Shown here: positions 51,750-60,870 of the stretch, piece after piece | Numbering within the stretch: the first letter of the stretch is position 1 | Layout of the letters: every line of letters begins with the position of its first letter | Source of the DNA: JAGRKR01 sp041397725 | GTDB taxonomy: Bacteria; Pseudomonadota; Alphaproteobacteria; Rhizobiales; Hyphomicrobiaceae | Direction of reading: 5' to 3' | DNA length: 64,000 bases | Assembly (NCBI GenBank): GCA_041397725.1 | Contig: JAWKVZ010000005.1 | Location: 1-64,000, forward strand | Position numbers and translations under genes: made by a program | The notes under the pieces: model-generated | The model's database searches: none | What the model saw: only the letters and a program-made list of their open reading frames with translations | What the model was told of the DNA's origin: nothing

Positions 51750-52958
51750 TCAGGCTGCGGCGCCGCTCGCCTTGAGGGCCGCGATCTCGCTGGCGCTGAG
51801 GCCCGCCTCGCCCAGGATCTCGTCGGTGTGCTCGCCGAGGCGGGGGCCCGGCCGCGCGGTGATGGGCTGTGCGAAACCGAGCGTCAGCGGCGCGGCGACT
51901 GTGCGTGGCATCTCGTCGATCGTTGTCTCGACGATGGCGCCGGCCGCGGCGGCCTGGTGATCCCCGGGGATGTCGGCGCACTGGCTGATGAGACTGAAGG
52001 GCACGTTGCCGGCTTTCAGGCGCGCGATCCACTCGGCGGAATCGCGCGTGCCGAATGCGTCGTCGAGGATTGCCGTCAGCGCGGGGGCGTTGGCACGGCG
52101 GGTCGGCGTCTCGGTGAAGCGCGCGTCCTGCGCGATATGCGGCAGCGCCATGGCCTCGCAGAAGGCCGGCCACATCCGGTCCTCGCGCGCGATATTGAGC
52201 TGTATCCAGCGGCCGTCGCGGGTCTCGTAGACGTTGGCCAGCGCGCTGCGGGGACGATCGCGCGGCGGTCGCGGCGGCAGGAAGGCGCCGACCAGGGCGG
52301 CCTGGGCGTAGTTGCCGTTGGCCCACAGCCCGTTCTGCAGCAGCGAGGTGGCGACCCATGAGCCTTCGCCTGTGCGCTCACGGTGGAAGAGCGCCATCAT
52401 GATGGCGCTGACGAGCGACATGGCGCTGGCGCGGTCGCCCTGGGCCGGCACGATGACGGCAGGCGGCTGGCCGGCATAGCGGGCCGAATCGAGCAACCCC
52501 GAGCGAGCGAAGTAGGCGTTGACGTCGAAGCCGATCTGGTTGGCGTCGGGTCCGCTCTCGCCGTAGCCGGAAAAGGAAGCGTAGACGAGCCGCGGATTGG
52601 CGGGCTGCACGTCCTCGTAGCGCAGCCGCAGCCGCTCGCGCACGGGAAACGGATAATTGGTGATGAGCACGTCGGCCGTTGCGATCAACCGGTCGAGGGC
52701 GGCGCGCCCGCTCGCCGTCTTGAGGTCCAGCGCCACCGAGCGCTTGTTGCGTGCATCGAGATGCCAGGGATAGTTGACCGCGCTGTCGGGGAAGTTGGTG
52801 AGATGGATGTTGGCGCGATGAGGGTCGCCTTCCCCGGGCGGCTCGACCTTGACGATGTCCGCACCGTAGTCGCCGAGCACGACGGCGGCAGCCGGCACGG
52901 CGATGTACGAGCCGATGTCGAGTACACGAATGCCCTGGAGCGGCAGGCTGCCCGTCAT
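51750..52958 (-). CDS. CaiB/BaiF family CoA-transferase
   Basis: 402 residues. Landmarks: IRVLDIGSYIAVPAAAVVLGDYGADIVKVEPPGEGDPHR, LDARNKRSVALDLKTASG, DVLITNYPFPVRERL, YASFSGYGESGPDANQIGFD and AQGDRASAMSLVSAIMMALFHRERTGEG. The aspartate in QGDRASA sits in the position of the catalytic aspartate of formyl-CoA transferases. The ATG at 52958 was chosen because AGGAAGG precedes it; a TTG-started extension reaches 53024. The gene lies 95 bp from the polA stop on the same strand. Confidence 0.92.
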   Translation of the reverse strand: MTGSLPLQGIRVLDIGSYIAVPAAAVVLGDYGADIVKVEPPGEGDPHRANIHLTNFPDSAVNYPWHLDARNKRSVALDLKTASGRAALDRLIATADVLITNYPFPVRERLRLRYEDVQPANPRLVYASFSGYGESGPDANQIGFDVNAYFARSGLLDSARYAGQPPAVIVPAQGDRASAMSLVSAIMMALFHRERTGEGSWVATSLLQNGLWANGNYAQAALVGAFLPPRPPRDRPRSALANVYETRDGRWIQLNIAREDRMWPAFCEAMALPHIAQDARFTETPTRRANAPALTAILDDAFGTRDSAEWIARLKAGNVPFSLISQCADIPGDHQAAAAGAIVETTIDEMPRTVAAPLTLGFAQPITARPGPRLGEHTDEILGEAGLSASEIAALKASGAAA

Positions 52959-53052
52959 GTAATCCGCGCCTTCCTGAGAGGTATCGGGACGGGCCACGAT
53001 GTCGCCGCCGGCGGCGTCCGTCAATCGCGGCGTGCGTCGTGGGGCGGCCCGC

Positions 53053-56049
53053 TCAGTGCGCGGCTTCCCAGTTGTCGGCGGCCTTGGCGTCGACGTGCAG
53101 CGGCACCGACAGGCGGATCGCCGGCTCCGGGCTCTGCTCCATGATCTCGCGCACGGCCGCGAGGGTTGGCTCGACCTCGGCTGATTTCACCTCGAAGATG
53201 AGCTCGTCGTGGACCTGGAGCAGCATGCGGGCGCTGGCTATGCCGGCGCGTGTCAGCGCCTCGGGCATGCGGATCATGGCGCGCCGGATGATGTCCGCCG
53301 CCGAACCCTGGATCGGCGCGTTGATGGCGGCGCGCTCCAGGAAGCCCCGCATGGACGGGTTCCTGGTATTGATCTCGGGATAGTGGATGCGGCGGCCGAA
53401 GATGGTCTCGACGTAGCCCTGCGCGTGCACCGTCGTCTTCGTCGCCTCCATGTAGTCGCGGATGCCCGGAAAGCGCTTGAAGTAGGTTTTGATGTAGTCG
53501 CCGGCTTCCTCGCGCGAGATGCCGAGCTGCGCCGCCAGCCCGAACGCCGAGATGCCGTAGATGATGCCGAAATTGATGGCCTTGGCGCGCCGGCGCACCT
53601 CGCCGGGCATGCCCTCGATGGGCACTCCGAACATCTCCGACGCCGTCATGGCGTGGATGTCCAGGCCTTCGTCGAAGGCCTTTCTGAGCTGCGCGATGTC
53701 GGCGATGTGGGCGAGCACCCTGAGCTCGATCTGCGAGTAGTCGGCCGAGATCAGCCTGCAACCCGGCTCGGCGATGAAGGCCGTGCGGATCTCGCGGCCC
53801 TCCTTGGTGCGCACCGGGATGTTCTGCAGGTTCGGGTCGGTCGAGGCGAGCCGGCCCGTGGTGGTGGCTGCCATCGCGTAGGACGTATGGATGCGGCCAG
53901 TGTCCGGGTTGATGTGCGCCGGCAGGGCGTCGGTGTAGGTCGAGCGCAGCTTGGAGAGCTGGCGCCATTCGAGCATGGTGTTGATGAGCTGGCGGGCTTC
54001 GTCCGGCAGATCCTCGCGGGCGGCGAGATCGTCGAGCAGGCCGGCGCGCGTCTCCCACTGGCCGGACTTCGTGCGCTTGCCGCCGGGCAGCTTCAGCGTG
54101 TCGAACAGCAGCTCGCCGAGCTGGCGGGGAGAGGCGAGGTTGAAGGGGCCGCCGGCCAGCGCGTGCACCTCGGATTCGAGGCGTGCGATGGTCTGCGCGA
54201 ACGAGCCGGAGAGGCGCGACAGGATCGCGCGGTCGACCTTGATGCCGGCCCGCTCCATGTCGACGAGGACGGCGATCAATGGACGCTCGAGCGTCTCGTA
54301 GACCGTGGTGCGGCGCTCGGCGACGAGGCGCGGCTTCAGCTTCATCCACAGCCGCAGCGTGACGTCGGCATCCTCGGCGGCATACTCCGTCGCCTTGTCG
54401 ATCGGTACTTCCGCGAAGGTCCGCTCGGATTTCTTTGCAGCCGGGGCATGCTCCAGCACCTTGGTGAAGGCGATGCAGGTGTGCCCGAGGTGGCGCTCGG
54501 CGAGATCATCCATGCCGTGGCCGCCGCGTCCGGCGTCCAGCGCGTAGGACATCAGCATGGTGTCGTCTATCGCCGTCAGGCGGATGCCGTAGCGCGCCAG
54601 CACGAGGGCGTCGTACTTCAGGTTCTGGCCGATCTTGAGCACGCTCGGGGATTCGAGCATCGGCTTCAGCAGCTCGAGCGTCTGGCGGAGCGGCGCCTGC
54701 TCGAGGGCGCCTCCGCCGTCGAGGTCGAGGCCGTCGCGTTTGCGATGCTGAAGCGGCACGTAGCAGGCCCGGCCCGGCGCCAGCGCCATGGAGACACCGA
54801 CCAGATCCGCCTGCATGGCGTCCAGGCTGGTCGTCTCGGTGTCGAAGGCGACGTGGCCGAGCGCCGTCGCCTCCGCGATCCAGGCCGCGATACGTTCGGG
54901 ATCGATCACGGTCTCGTAGGCGCTGCGGTCGATCCTGTTTGCGACCGCCGCGTGGGCGGCCTCTGATGCGCCGCGGGCCGGTGTGCCGGCTGCGTCGTCG
55001 GCTGGTGGCGCAGCGTGCGCCGGTTCGCTGGCGCCGGTGTGCTTGGGCGTGCCCTTGGCGACGGTCGAGCCCACCGAGGCGGCAAGCGGGGGCGGAGCCT
55101 CGACGCCGAGTGCCTCGGATACGCGCCGCGTCAGCGTGTTGAACTCCATGGTGCGCATGAAGCCGAGCAACGCCCCTGCGTCCGGATCGGCGACGCCGGT
55201 TTCCTCGATCGGCAGGTCGAGCGGCGTGTCCTCCTTGAGGCGCACGAGCTCGCGCGAGGTTCGCGCCTGGTCGGCATAAGTGACGAGGCGCTCGCGGCGC
55301 TTCGGCTGCTTGATCTCCCCGGCGCGCGAGAGCAGCGTATCGAGATCGCCAAACTCCTTGATGAGATCCGCTGCCGTCTTGATGCCGATGCCGGGCACGC
55401 CGGGCACGTTGTCGGTGGAGTCTCCGGCGAGCGCCTGCACGTCGACGACCTTCTCGGGTGGCACGCCGAACTTCTCGATCACCTCGTCCGGCCCGATCTT
55501 GCGGTTCTTCATGGTGTCGAGCATGCCGATGCCCGGTCCGACGAGCTGCATGAGGTCCTTGTCGGAGGAGACGATGGTCACGTCGGCGCCGCGCGCTCGA
55601 GCCTCGCGGGCATAGGTGGCGATGAGGTCGTCGGCCTCGAAGCCATCCTTCTCAACGCACGCTACGTTGAAGGCGGCGACGGCATCGCGAATGAGCGGAA
55701 ACTGCGGGACGAGCTCTTCCGGCGCAGGCGGACGGTTGGCCTTGTACGCAGGGTAGATCGCGTTGCGGAAACTCTCGCGTCCGGCATCGAAAATGACGGC
55801 GATGTGCGTCGGGCGCTCGGTCTCCTTGCTTTCGCGGAGCAGCTTCCAGAGCATCTGGCAGAAGCCGTGCACGGCTCCGACCGGCAAGCCGTCGGATGGC
55901 CGCGTCAGCGGAGGCAATGCGTGAAAGGCCCGGAAAATATAGCCGGAGCCGTCCACGAGGTAGACGTGACTGCCCTTGGCGACAGGCTCGTGATGGCCGT
56001 CGCTGTGCCGCTTTGCGCCGCCTCTGCGGCTCTCGTTGTTCGCGCTCAT
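53053..56049 (-). CDS. polA: DNA polymerase I
   Basis: 998 residues. Domain order: 5'-3' exonuclease (about 25-320) with HVYLVDGSGYIFRAFHALPP and DSTDNVPGVPGIGIKTA; a linker rich in Pro/Ala/Ser (about 320-380); proofreading exonuclease with VAFDTETTSLD (D and E present, so probably active); polymerase with SADYSQIELRVLAHIAD (motif A), RRRAKAINFGIIYGIS (motif B) and QVHDELIFEVK (motif C). The C-terminal GWEAAH-like DNWEAAH ends the protein. It serves Okazaki-fragment maturation and excision repair. The ATG at 56049 begins a short polar tail (SANNESRRGGAKRH) before the exonuclease. Confidence 0.98.
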   Translation of the reverse strand: MSANNESRRGGAKRHSDGHHEPVAKGSHVYLVDGSGYIFRAFHALPPLTRPSDGLPVGAVHGFCQMLWKLLRESKETERPTHIAVIFDAGRESFRNAIYPAYKANRPPAPEELVPQFPLIRDAVAAFNVACVEKDGFEADDLIATYAREARARGADVTIVSSDKDLMQLVGPGIGMLDTMKNRKIGPDEVIEKFGVPPEKVVDVQALAGDSTDNVPGVPGIGIKTAADLIKEFGDLDTLLSRAGEIKQPKRRERLVTYADQARTSRELVRLKEDTPLDLPIEETGVADPDAGALLGFMRTMEFNTLTRRVSEALGVEAPPPLAASVGSTVAKGTPKHTGASEPAHAAPPADDAAGTPARGASEAAHAAVANRIDRSAYETVIDPERIAAWIAEATALGHVAFDTETTSLDAMQADLVGVSMALAPGRACYVPLQHRKRDGLDLDGGGALEQAPLRQTLELLKPMLESPSVLKIGQNLKYDALVLARYGIRLTAIDDTMLMSYALDAGRGGHGMDDLAERHLGHTCIAFTKVLEHAPAAKKSERTFAEVPIDKATEYAAEDADVTLRLWMKLKPRLVAERRTTVYETLERPLIAVLVDMERAGIKVDRAILSRLSGSFAQTIARLESEVHALAGGPFNLASPRQLGELLFDTLKLPGGKRTKSGQWETRAGLLDDLAAREDLPDEARQLINTMLEWRQLSKLRSTYTDALPAHINPDTGRIHTSYAMAATTTGRLASTDPNLQNIPVRTKEGREIRTAFIAEPGCRLISADYSQIELRVLAHIADIAQLRKAFDEGLDIHAMTASEMFGVPIEGMPGEVRRRAKAINFGIIYGISAFGLAAQLGISREEAGDYIKTYFKRFPGIRDYMEATKTTVHAQGYVETIFGRRIHYPEINTRNPSMRGFLERAAINAPIQGSAADIIRRAMIRMPEALTRAGIASARMLLQVHDELIFEVKSAEVEPTLAAVREIMEQSPEPAIRLSVPLHVDAKAADNWEAAH

Positions 56050-56292
56050 GGCCGCGGACTATAGGCGCGCCCGGGCAGGCGGCAAACCCCCGCCGCACGC
56101 GCGCCATGCGACAGCGCGGAGTTTGCTGCAGCGCAACAAAGCAACCTCCGGTCGTTCCGGAAGAAAATTGGTGCAGGCCGCCAAAGACGTCAGTATTATG
56201 ACGGCTCGGCTGTGACAGAGAGGCAAAGGTGTCGCAGTTGGTGTTGGCGTGCCCGAGGGCCAATGGGCGCGTCATCGAGTGGGGTACGTGTG

Positions 56293-56385
56293 ATGTTGGA
56301 TAAGTCGTTCGCGCTGGTCGTGGCAGCATTGCTGCTCGCGCCATGCATCGGCGCTGGAGTGTTCATTCTGTTGAACGGTCTCTAG
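56293..56385 (+). CDS. Possible 30-residue membrane microprotein
   Basis: An ATG at 56293 opens 30 codons encoding MLDKSFALVVAALLLAPCIG followed by AGVFILLNGL and a stop. It is a single hydrophobic segment with one charged lysine near the N-terminus. GGGG lies about 9 bases upstream as a possible ribosome-binding site. It sits alone in the region divergent from polA and before moeA. The size makes chance coding possible; its hydrophobicity and start site are the only evidence. Confidence 0.3.
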   Translation: MLDKSFALVVAALLLAPCIGAGVFILLNGL

Positions 56386-56551
56386 CCTGCTGAGCGGTCC
56401 GGCGGGGCCGATGCCCCGGACGGGCTGCAGGCTCGACGTTCGGCGATCATCGCGCTATCTGGTTGGTCAGATGGTGCAGGGGTAGCTTGTCGGCTTCTCG
56501 ATGCGGATCGGTCCCTGCCGTTCGGTCTGAGAGCGCGAGGCGAGCTGCCGT

Positions 56552-57823
56552 ATGTCCAAGGTCCTGCTGGACGATTGCTTTTTCCACGATCGCGATCGCT
56601 TGCGACACGCCGAGGCCCTTGCGCTTCTGCGCGAGCGCATGCGTCCCGTGGTCGGTACGCAGCAGGTGGCGATCGCCGAGGCGAACGGGCGCATACTCGC
56701 CGAGGCCGTGGTCGCGGGACTGTCCATTCCGGCACACACGAACTCGGCCGTCGATGGCTTTGCATTCGCGCACGCGGACTATGCCGCCGCGGCCGGTGGG
56801 CGGATGCCCGTCAGCGGACGCGCTGCCGCCGGCCGGCCCCTCGAGGGCGAGGTTCGCGCGGGTGCGGCCGTGCGCATCTTCACCGGTGCGGCCTTGCCGC
56901 CGGGCCTCGACAGCGTGGTCATGCAGGAGGACGTGGAACGCCACGATGACGGCGCCATCACGATCCCCGCCGGCGCCCGGCCGCGTGCGAACGTGCGGGA
57001 GGCGGGCGAGGACATCCGCTCCGGCGAGACGCTGCTCGAGGCCGGGCATGTTCTGCGCCCGCAGGATCTGGCGGCCCTCGCTTCGGTCGGACGTGGGCGG
57101 GTCGCGTGCCATGAGCGGTTGCGCGTCGCCATCGTCTCCACGGGCGACGAGATCGTGCGTCCGGGGGCGCCGCTCGGCGAGGGCCAGGTCTATGATGCCA
57201 ATGCGCCGCTCCTGCAGGCGCTCGTCACCAATGCCGGCGCCGAGGCCGTCGATCTCGGCGTTCTCCCGGACAGCCGCGAGTTGGTGCGCGCCCGGCTGCT
57301 CGAGGCCGCGGCCAGCTACGATGTGATCATCACCTCGGGTGGGGCCAGCCAGGGCGAGGAGGATCACGTGGTCTCGGTGCTCGGGGAGATCGGCAAGCGC
57401 CATCTGTGGCAGCTCGCCATCAAGCCGGGCCGGCCGATGTTGCTCGGGCAGATCGGCGATACGATCGTGCTCGGCCTGCCGGGCAATCCGGTGGCCGTGT
57501 TCGTCTGTTTCGCGCTCTACGCATGGCCCGTGCTGCGCCGCCTGGGCGGGGCGGCCTGGCGGGAGCCGCGACGGCTGCGTCTGCGCAGCGGCTTCGCCAT
57601 GCCCAAGCGCAAGACCGGGCGGCGGGAGTTCCTGCGCGGCATGGTGCGGCAGACTCCGGCTGGCACCGTCGTCGATCGCTATCCGCGCGACGGCTCCGGC
57701 CTCATCTCGTCGCTGCGGGCTGCCGACGCGCTGATCGACATCGCCGAGGACGTGACGGCCATCGCCGAGGGCGACGAGGTCGACGTGCTGATGCTGAGCG
57801 AGCTCGGCATCATGCCCTGCTGA
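56552..57823 (+). CDS. moeA: Molybdopterin molybdenumtransferase MoeA (gephyrin-like)
   Basis: 423 residues. N-terminal PVVGTQQVAIAEANGRILAEAVVAGLSIPAHTNSAVDGFAF is the MoeA domain I/II opening. VAIVSTGDEIVRPGAPL begins the MoaB/Mog-like domain III, which holds IITSGGASQGEEDHV, IKPGRPMLLGQIG and VLGLPGNPVAV, the residues that bind molybdopterin-AMP. The domain IV ends the protein. MoeA inserts molybdate into molybdopterin to make Mo-cofactor. Other cofactor genes are not in view. It is convergent with the argE-type gene, 14 bp apart. Confidence 0.96.
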   Translation: MSKVLLDDCFFHDRDRLRHAEALALLRERMRPVVGTQQVAIAEANGRILAEAVVAGLSIPAHTNSAVDGFAFAHADYAAAAGGRMPVSGRAAAGRPLEGEVRAGAAVRIFTGAALPPGLDSVVMQEDVERHDDGAITIPAGARPRANVREAGEDIRSGETLLEAGHVLRPQDLAALASVGRGRVACHERLRVAIVSTGDEIVRPGAPLGEGQVYDANAPLLQALVTNAGAEAVDLGVLPDSRELVRARLLEAAASYDVIITSGGASQGEEDHVVSVLGEIGKRHLWQLAIKPGRPMLLGQIGDTIVLGLPGNPVAVFVCFALYAWPVLRRLGGAAWREPRRLRLRSGFAMPKRKTGRREFLRGMVRQTPAGTVVDRYPRDGSGLISSLRAADALIDIAEDVTAIAEGDEVDVLMLSELGIMPC

Positions 57824-57837
57824 CGCGCGCGCCGGCG

Positions 57838-59001
57838 CTATTGCGTGGCCCAGTCGGCGAGCCTGTCGAGAAACACCATGCACTTGTCGAGCTCGCTCGG
57901 CACGATGAACTCGTTCGCCGTGTGGGCCTGTGCGATGTCGCCCGGACCGCAGATGACCGACGCCAGGGCGGCTTCCTCGAACAAGCCAGCTTCCGCAGCA
58001 TAGGACACGGCGAAGGTCTCGTTCTGCCCGGCGAGTTGCAGCGCGAGTGACACGGCCTCCGAGCCCGCCCGGGCCAGGTAGGCCGGCACTTGCCCCGTCA
58101 GCCGGATGGTGATGTCGGCATCCGGCGAGACCTCGCGCATCTCCGGCAGGCAGCGGCGGGCGGCGAAGTCCTCGAGCCGCTTGCGGATCGCCTCCACGTC
58201 GAGGCCCGGCAGCGCGCGCATTTCCCAGGCGAAGGAGCAGGCCCCAGCGACGATGTTGGGCGCCGTGCCGCCGTTGATCAGGCCGACCTGCAACGTGGTG
58301 TAGCTGGGTGTGAAGCGTGCGTTCTGCTGGCCGGCCTTCAGCTCCTGTTCGATGCGATCGAGCTCGCCGAGCAGCCGTCCGGCATAGGTTATGGCGTTGA
58401 CGCCGAGGTGGGCCATGCTCGAGTGGGTCGGCAGGCCGGTGACCTCGACCTGAAAGCGGACAGGGCCCTTGTGGGCATCGACCACCGTCATCGAGGTCGG
58501 CTCGCCGACGATGATGGCGCGGGGGGCCGGCAGCGACTTGCCGAGCTCGGCGATCATCGGCCGCACGCCGGTGCAGCCGACCTCCTCGTCATAGGAGAAC
58601 AGGATGTGAATGGGCACCGCGAGCTTGCGGCGCTTGAACATCGGCACGGCGGCCATCACGCAGGCGAGAAAGCCTTTCATGTCGGCGCTGCCGCGGCCAT
58701 AGAGGCGGCCGTCGCGCTCCGTCAGCGTGAAGGGATCGCTCTCCCAGCTCTGCCCGGTGACGGGGACGACATCCGTGTGGCCGGAGAGGCCGATGCCGGA
58801 GCCGGCGGGACCGATGCTGGCGAAGAGGCTGGCCTTCTCGCCGCAGGGGCTCGGGACCCGGCTGCTGGTGACGCCATGCTGCGCCAGGAAGTCCTCGACA
58901 TAGGCCAGGAGCGGCAGGTTCGTCTTGGAGCTGGTCGTATCGAACGACACGAGCCGCGCGAGGATCTCACGTGGCGATGGGGCGGTGCTTGCGGATGTCA
59001 C
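57838..59001 (-). CDS. argE: Acetylornithine deacetylase (ArgE/M20A)
   Basis: 387 residues. Zinc-binding residues appear in GLSGHTDVVPV (H and D), DGRLYGRGSADMKGFLACVM (D), and FSYDEEVGCTGVRPM with the catalytic glutamate, followed by the dimerisation lid. GGTAPNIVAGACSFAWEMR and VICGPGDIAQAHTANEFI end the metal site (H). It removes the acetyl group from N-acetylornithine in arginine biosynthesis; ArgE-like members may also act on other N-acyl amino acids. The GTG at 59001 is preferred over upstream starts because GAGGAGG lies 5 bases before it. Confidence 0.92.
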   Translation of the reverse strand: MTSASTAPSPREILARLVSFDTTSSKTNLPLLAYVEDFLAQHGVTSSRVPSPCGEKASLFASIGPAGSGIGLSGHTDVVPVTGQSWESDPFTLTERDGRLYGRGSADMKGFLACVMAAVPMFKRRKLAVPIHILFSYDEEVGCTGVRPMIAELGKSLPAPRAIIVGEPTSMTVVDAHKGPVRFQVEVTGLPTHSSMAHLGVNAITYAGRLLGELDRIEQELKAGQQNARFTPSYTTLQVGLINGGTAPNIVAGACSFAWEMRALPGLDVEAIRKRLEDFAARRCLPEMREVSPDADITIRLTGQVPAYLARAGSEAVSLALQLAGQNETFAVSYAAEAGLFEEAALASVICGPGDIAQAHTANEFIVPSELDKCMVFLDRLADWATQ

Positions 59002-59424
59002 GAATCCTCCTCTTTCCGCGGCCAGGCTCCGCGCGCTCGCGCTCTGCCAACGGCTGGTGAACAGGCCGCCGCAGATTGGTCCTGGAAACCGAACACGGCT
59101 TCTTTTCTTCCACAAGCTGCCGGACCGGTCTAGGGTCGGATCGGTCGAGATGGACGCAACGGGCGCTTCCGTCGAGGTGGTGCTTCACGATTTATCTCGC
59201 TGATATAACTTGCGATTCACGGCTCTGATGGTTCGCGATGGCGATTGCCAGCGGGGCGATCACACTCTCGATCGAGCGCACGCGCACCCGTCTCTGCGAC
59301 ACCCGGCATGCATTCCCGAGCCGCGGGGCGCGCCCTTGGCCGCACGTCTGGAGATCGGCTTACGTCATTTTTGCGTACCGGTATCAGTGTATGGGGTGTC
59401 CCGGATGAGCTGCGAGGAGTGAGC
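59002..59424. other. Divergent intergenic region before the RND operon
   Basis: 423 bp. It carries the argE ribosome-binding site at its left edge and GAGGAG at its right edge. No gene was called: the adaptor frame stays open to 59245 but lacks coding character. AT-rich patches near 59185-59210 (TTTATCTCGCTGATATAACTT) and 59360-59390 may hold promoter elements, but I see no clear -35/-10 pair. No TetR operator palindrome was obvious. Confidence 0.4.
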
Positions 59425-60867
59425 GTGAGTACGCTCGAGAGCAAGGCGAACGTGGCGCAGAACGAGCCGTCGACCGACCCGGATCGGCTGTCGAGCGGGG
59501 GCGCGCCGAAGGCTTCAGATCGGCAGATCATGGATCAGCGCACACCGCAGTTTCCGGGCCCGGGTGGCGAGCCTCCGCCGGCCGAGGTGACGCCGCACCC
59601 CCGGCGGCACTGGGCGTTGATTGCGCTCAGGGGTGTCGTACAACTCGTCCTGCTGGTCGCAGCCATCGCCCTGGGCCTCAAAGTGTTCGGCTGGCTCGTG
59701 GCCACGAAGCCGAAGGTCGCCAAGCGCCCGCCTCAAGAAAAGGTGTTCACGGTCAAGGCGCAGCCCGTCGTCTTCGCCTCGCATCGCCCGCGCCTGCGGC
59801 TCTATGGCTCGACGGTCGCCGGCCGTCAGGTCGAGATCAGGGCCTTGGTTGCCGGTCGCGTCGTCGAGACGTCCGCTGCCCTCAAGGAGGGAGGCACTGT
59901 CGAGGCGGGCGCCCTGCTGATCGTCATCGATCGCTTCGACTACGAAGGCGCCTTGACGGAAGCCCAGGCGCAGCTTCGCGAGGCGCGCGCCAAACTCGTC
60001 GAGTTCGAGGCCCAGATCGTGCAGGAGCGCGCCACGCTGTCTTTTGCACGTCGCCAATTGACCCTGGCGCGCACCGACGTCGGGCGGGCGGAGCCGCTCT
60101 CCAAACGTGGCGCGGTTTCACAGAAGACGGTCGACGATCGCCGCGTGATCATGCTTCAGCGCGAGCAAGCCGTCGAGCAGAGCACCAATGCGCTCAATAT
60201 CCTCCAGGCCCGAGCCGTGCAGCAGCGCGCCACCATCCAGCGCCTCGAGTGGGGCGTCACGCGGGCGCGGCGCCGCCTCGACGAGACGCGGCTGCTGGCG
60301 CCATTCAACGCTTTCGTCGCCGATGTTGGAGCCCAGATCGGTCGCATGGTCAATGTCAACGATCGTGTCGCGACGCTGATCGACAAGGACTGGATCGAGG
60401 TTCGCTTCGTCCTGACCAACCAGCAGTATGGCCGCATCCTCGCCAAGGACGGCACCCTCGTCGGCCGTCCCGTCGACGTGCGCTGGAATGTCGGCGACAA
60501 GCCGTTGACCTACGCCGCAACGATCGAGCGCACGGCGGCACGGATCACCTCGGACACCGGCGGCGTGGAGGTCTTCGCCCGCATCAAGACGGCGTCGAGC
60601 CCCGTACAGCTCCGCCCGGGCGCGTTCGTCGAGGTGCTGGTGCCGGATACGGAGTTCGCCGACGTCGCCCGCCTGCCGGCGAGCGCGGTCTACTCGGCTC
60701 GGACGGTCTACGTCATCGAGGGCGGACGTCTTTCCCAGCGAACGGTCGAGATCGTCGGGCTGGCGGAGGCCGATGTTCTCGTGCGGGGCCAGATCAAGGC
60801 GGGCGAAAAGGTTGTGACGACACGCTTCTCGGCGCCGGGCGCCGGCTTGAAGGTCGAGGAGCGCTGA
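59425..60867 (+). CDS. RND efflux transporter periplasmic adaptor subunit (HlyD/AcrA family)
   Basis: 480 residues. A cytoplasmic N-terminal tail (about 1-60, Pro-rich) leads to a membrane helix (64-92). The barrel-lipoyl section (VTVKAQPVVFASHRPRLRLYGSTVAGRQVEIRALVAGRVV) precedes a coiled-coil hairpin (about 185-255, LTEAQAQLREARAKLVEFEAQIVQERATLS). The second lipoyl half follows (RLDETRLLAPFNAFVADVGAQIGRMV), then the beta-barrel and MP domain. It links an RND pump to an outer-membrane channel. The GTG at 59425 was picked for its GAGGAG; the GTG six bases earlier is possible. The pump gene follows after 3 bases. Confidence 0.9.
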   Translation: MSTLESKANVAQNEPSTDPDRLSSGGAPKASDRQIMDQRTPQFPGPGGEPPPAEVTPHPRRHWALIALRGVVQLVLLVAAIALGLKVFGWLVATKPKVAKRPPQEKVFTVKAQPVVFASHRPRLRLYGSTVAGRQVEIRALVAGRVVETSAALKEGGTVEAGALLIVIDRFDYEGALTEAQAQLREARAKLVEFEAQIVQERATLSFARRQLTLARTDVGRAEPLSKRGAVSQKTVDDRRVIMLQREQAVEQSTNALNILQARAVQQRATIQRLEWGVTRARRRLDETRLLAPFNAFVADVGAQIGRMVNVNDRVATLIDKDWIEVRFVLTNQQYGRILAKDGTLVGRPVDVRWNVGDKPLTYAATIERTAARITSDTGGVEVFARIKTASSPVQLRPGAFVEVLVPDTEFADVARLPASAVYSARTVYVIEGGRLSQRTVEIVGLAEADVLVRGQIKAGEKVVTTRFSAPGAGLKVEER

Positions 60868-60870
60868 GCC

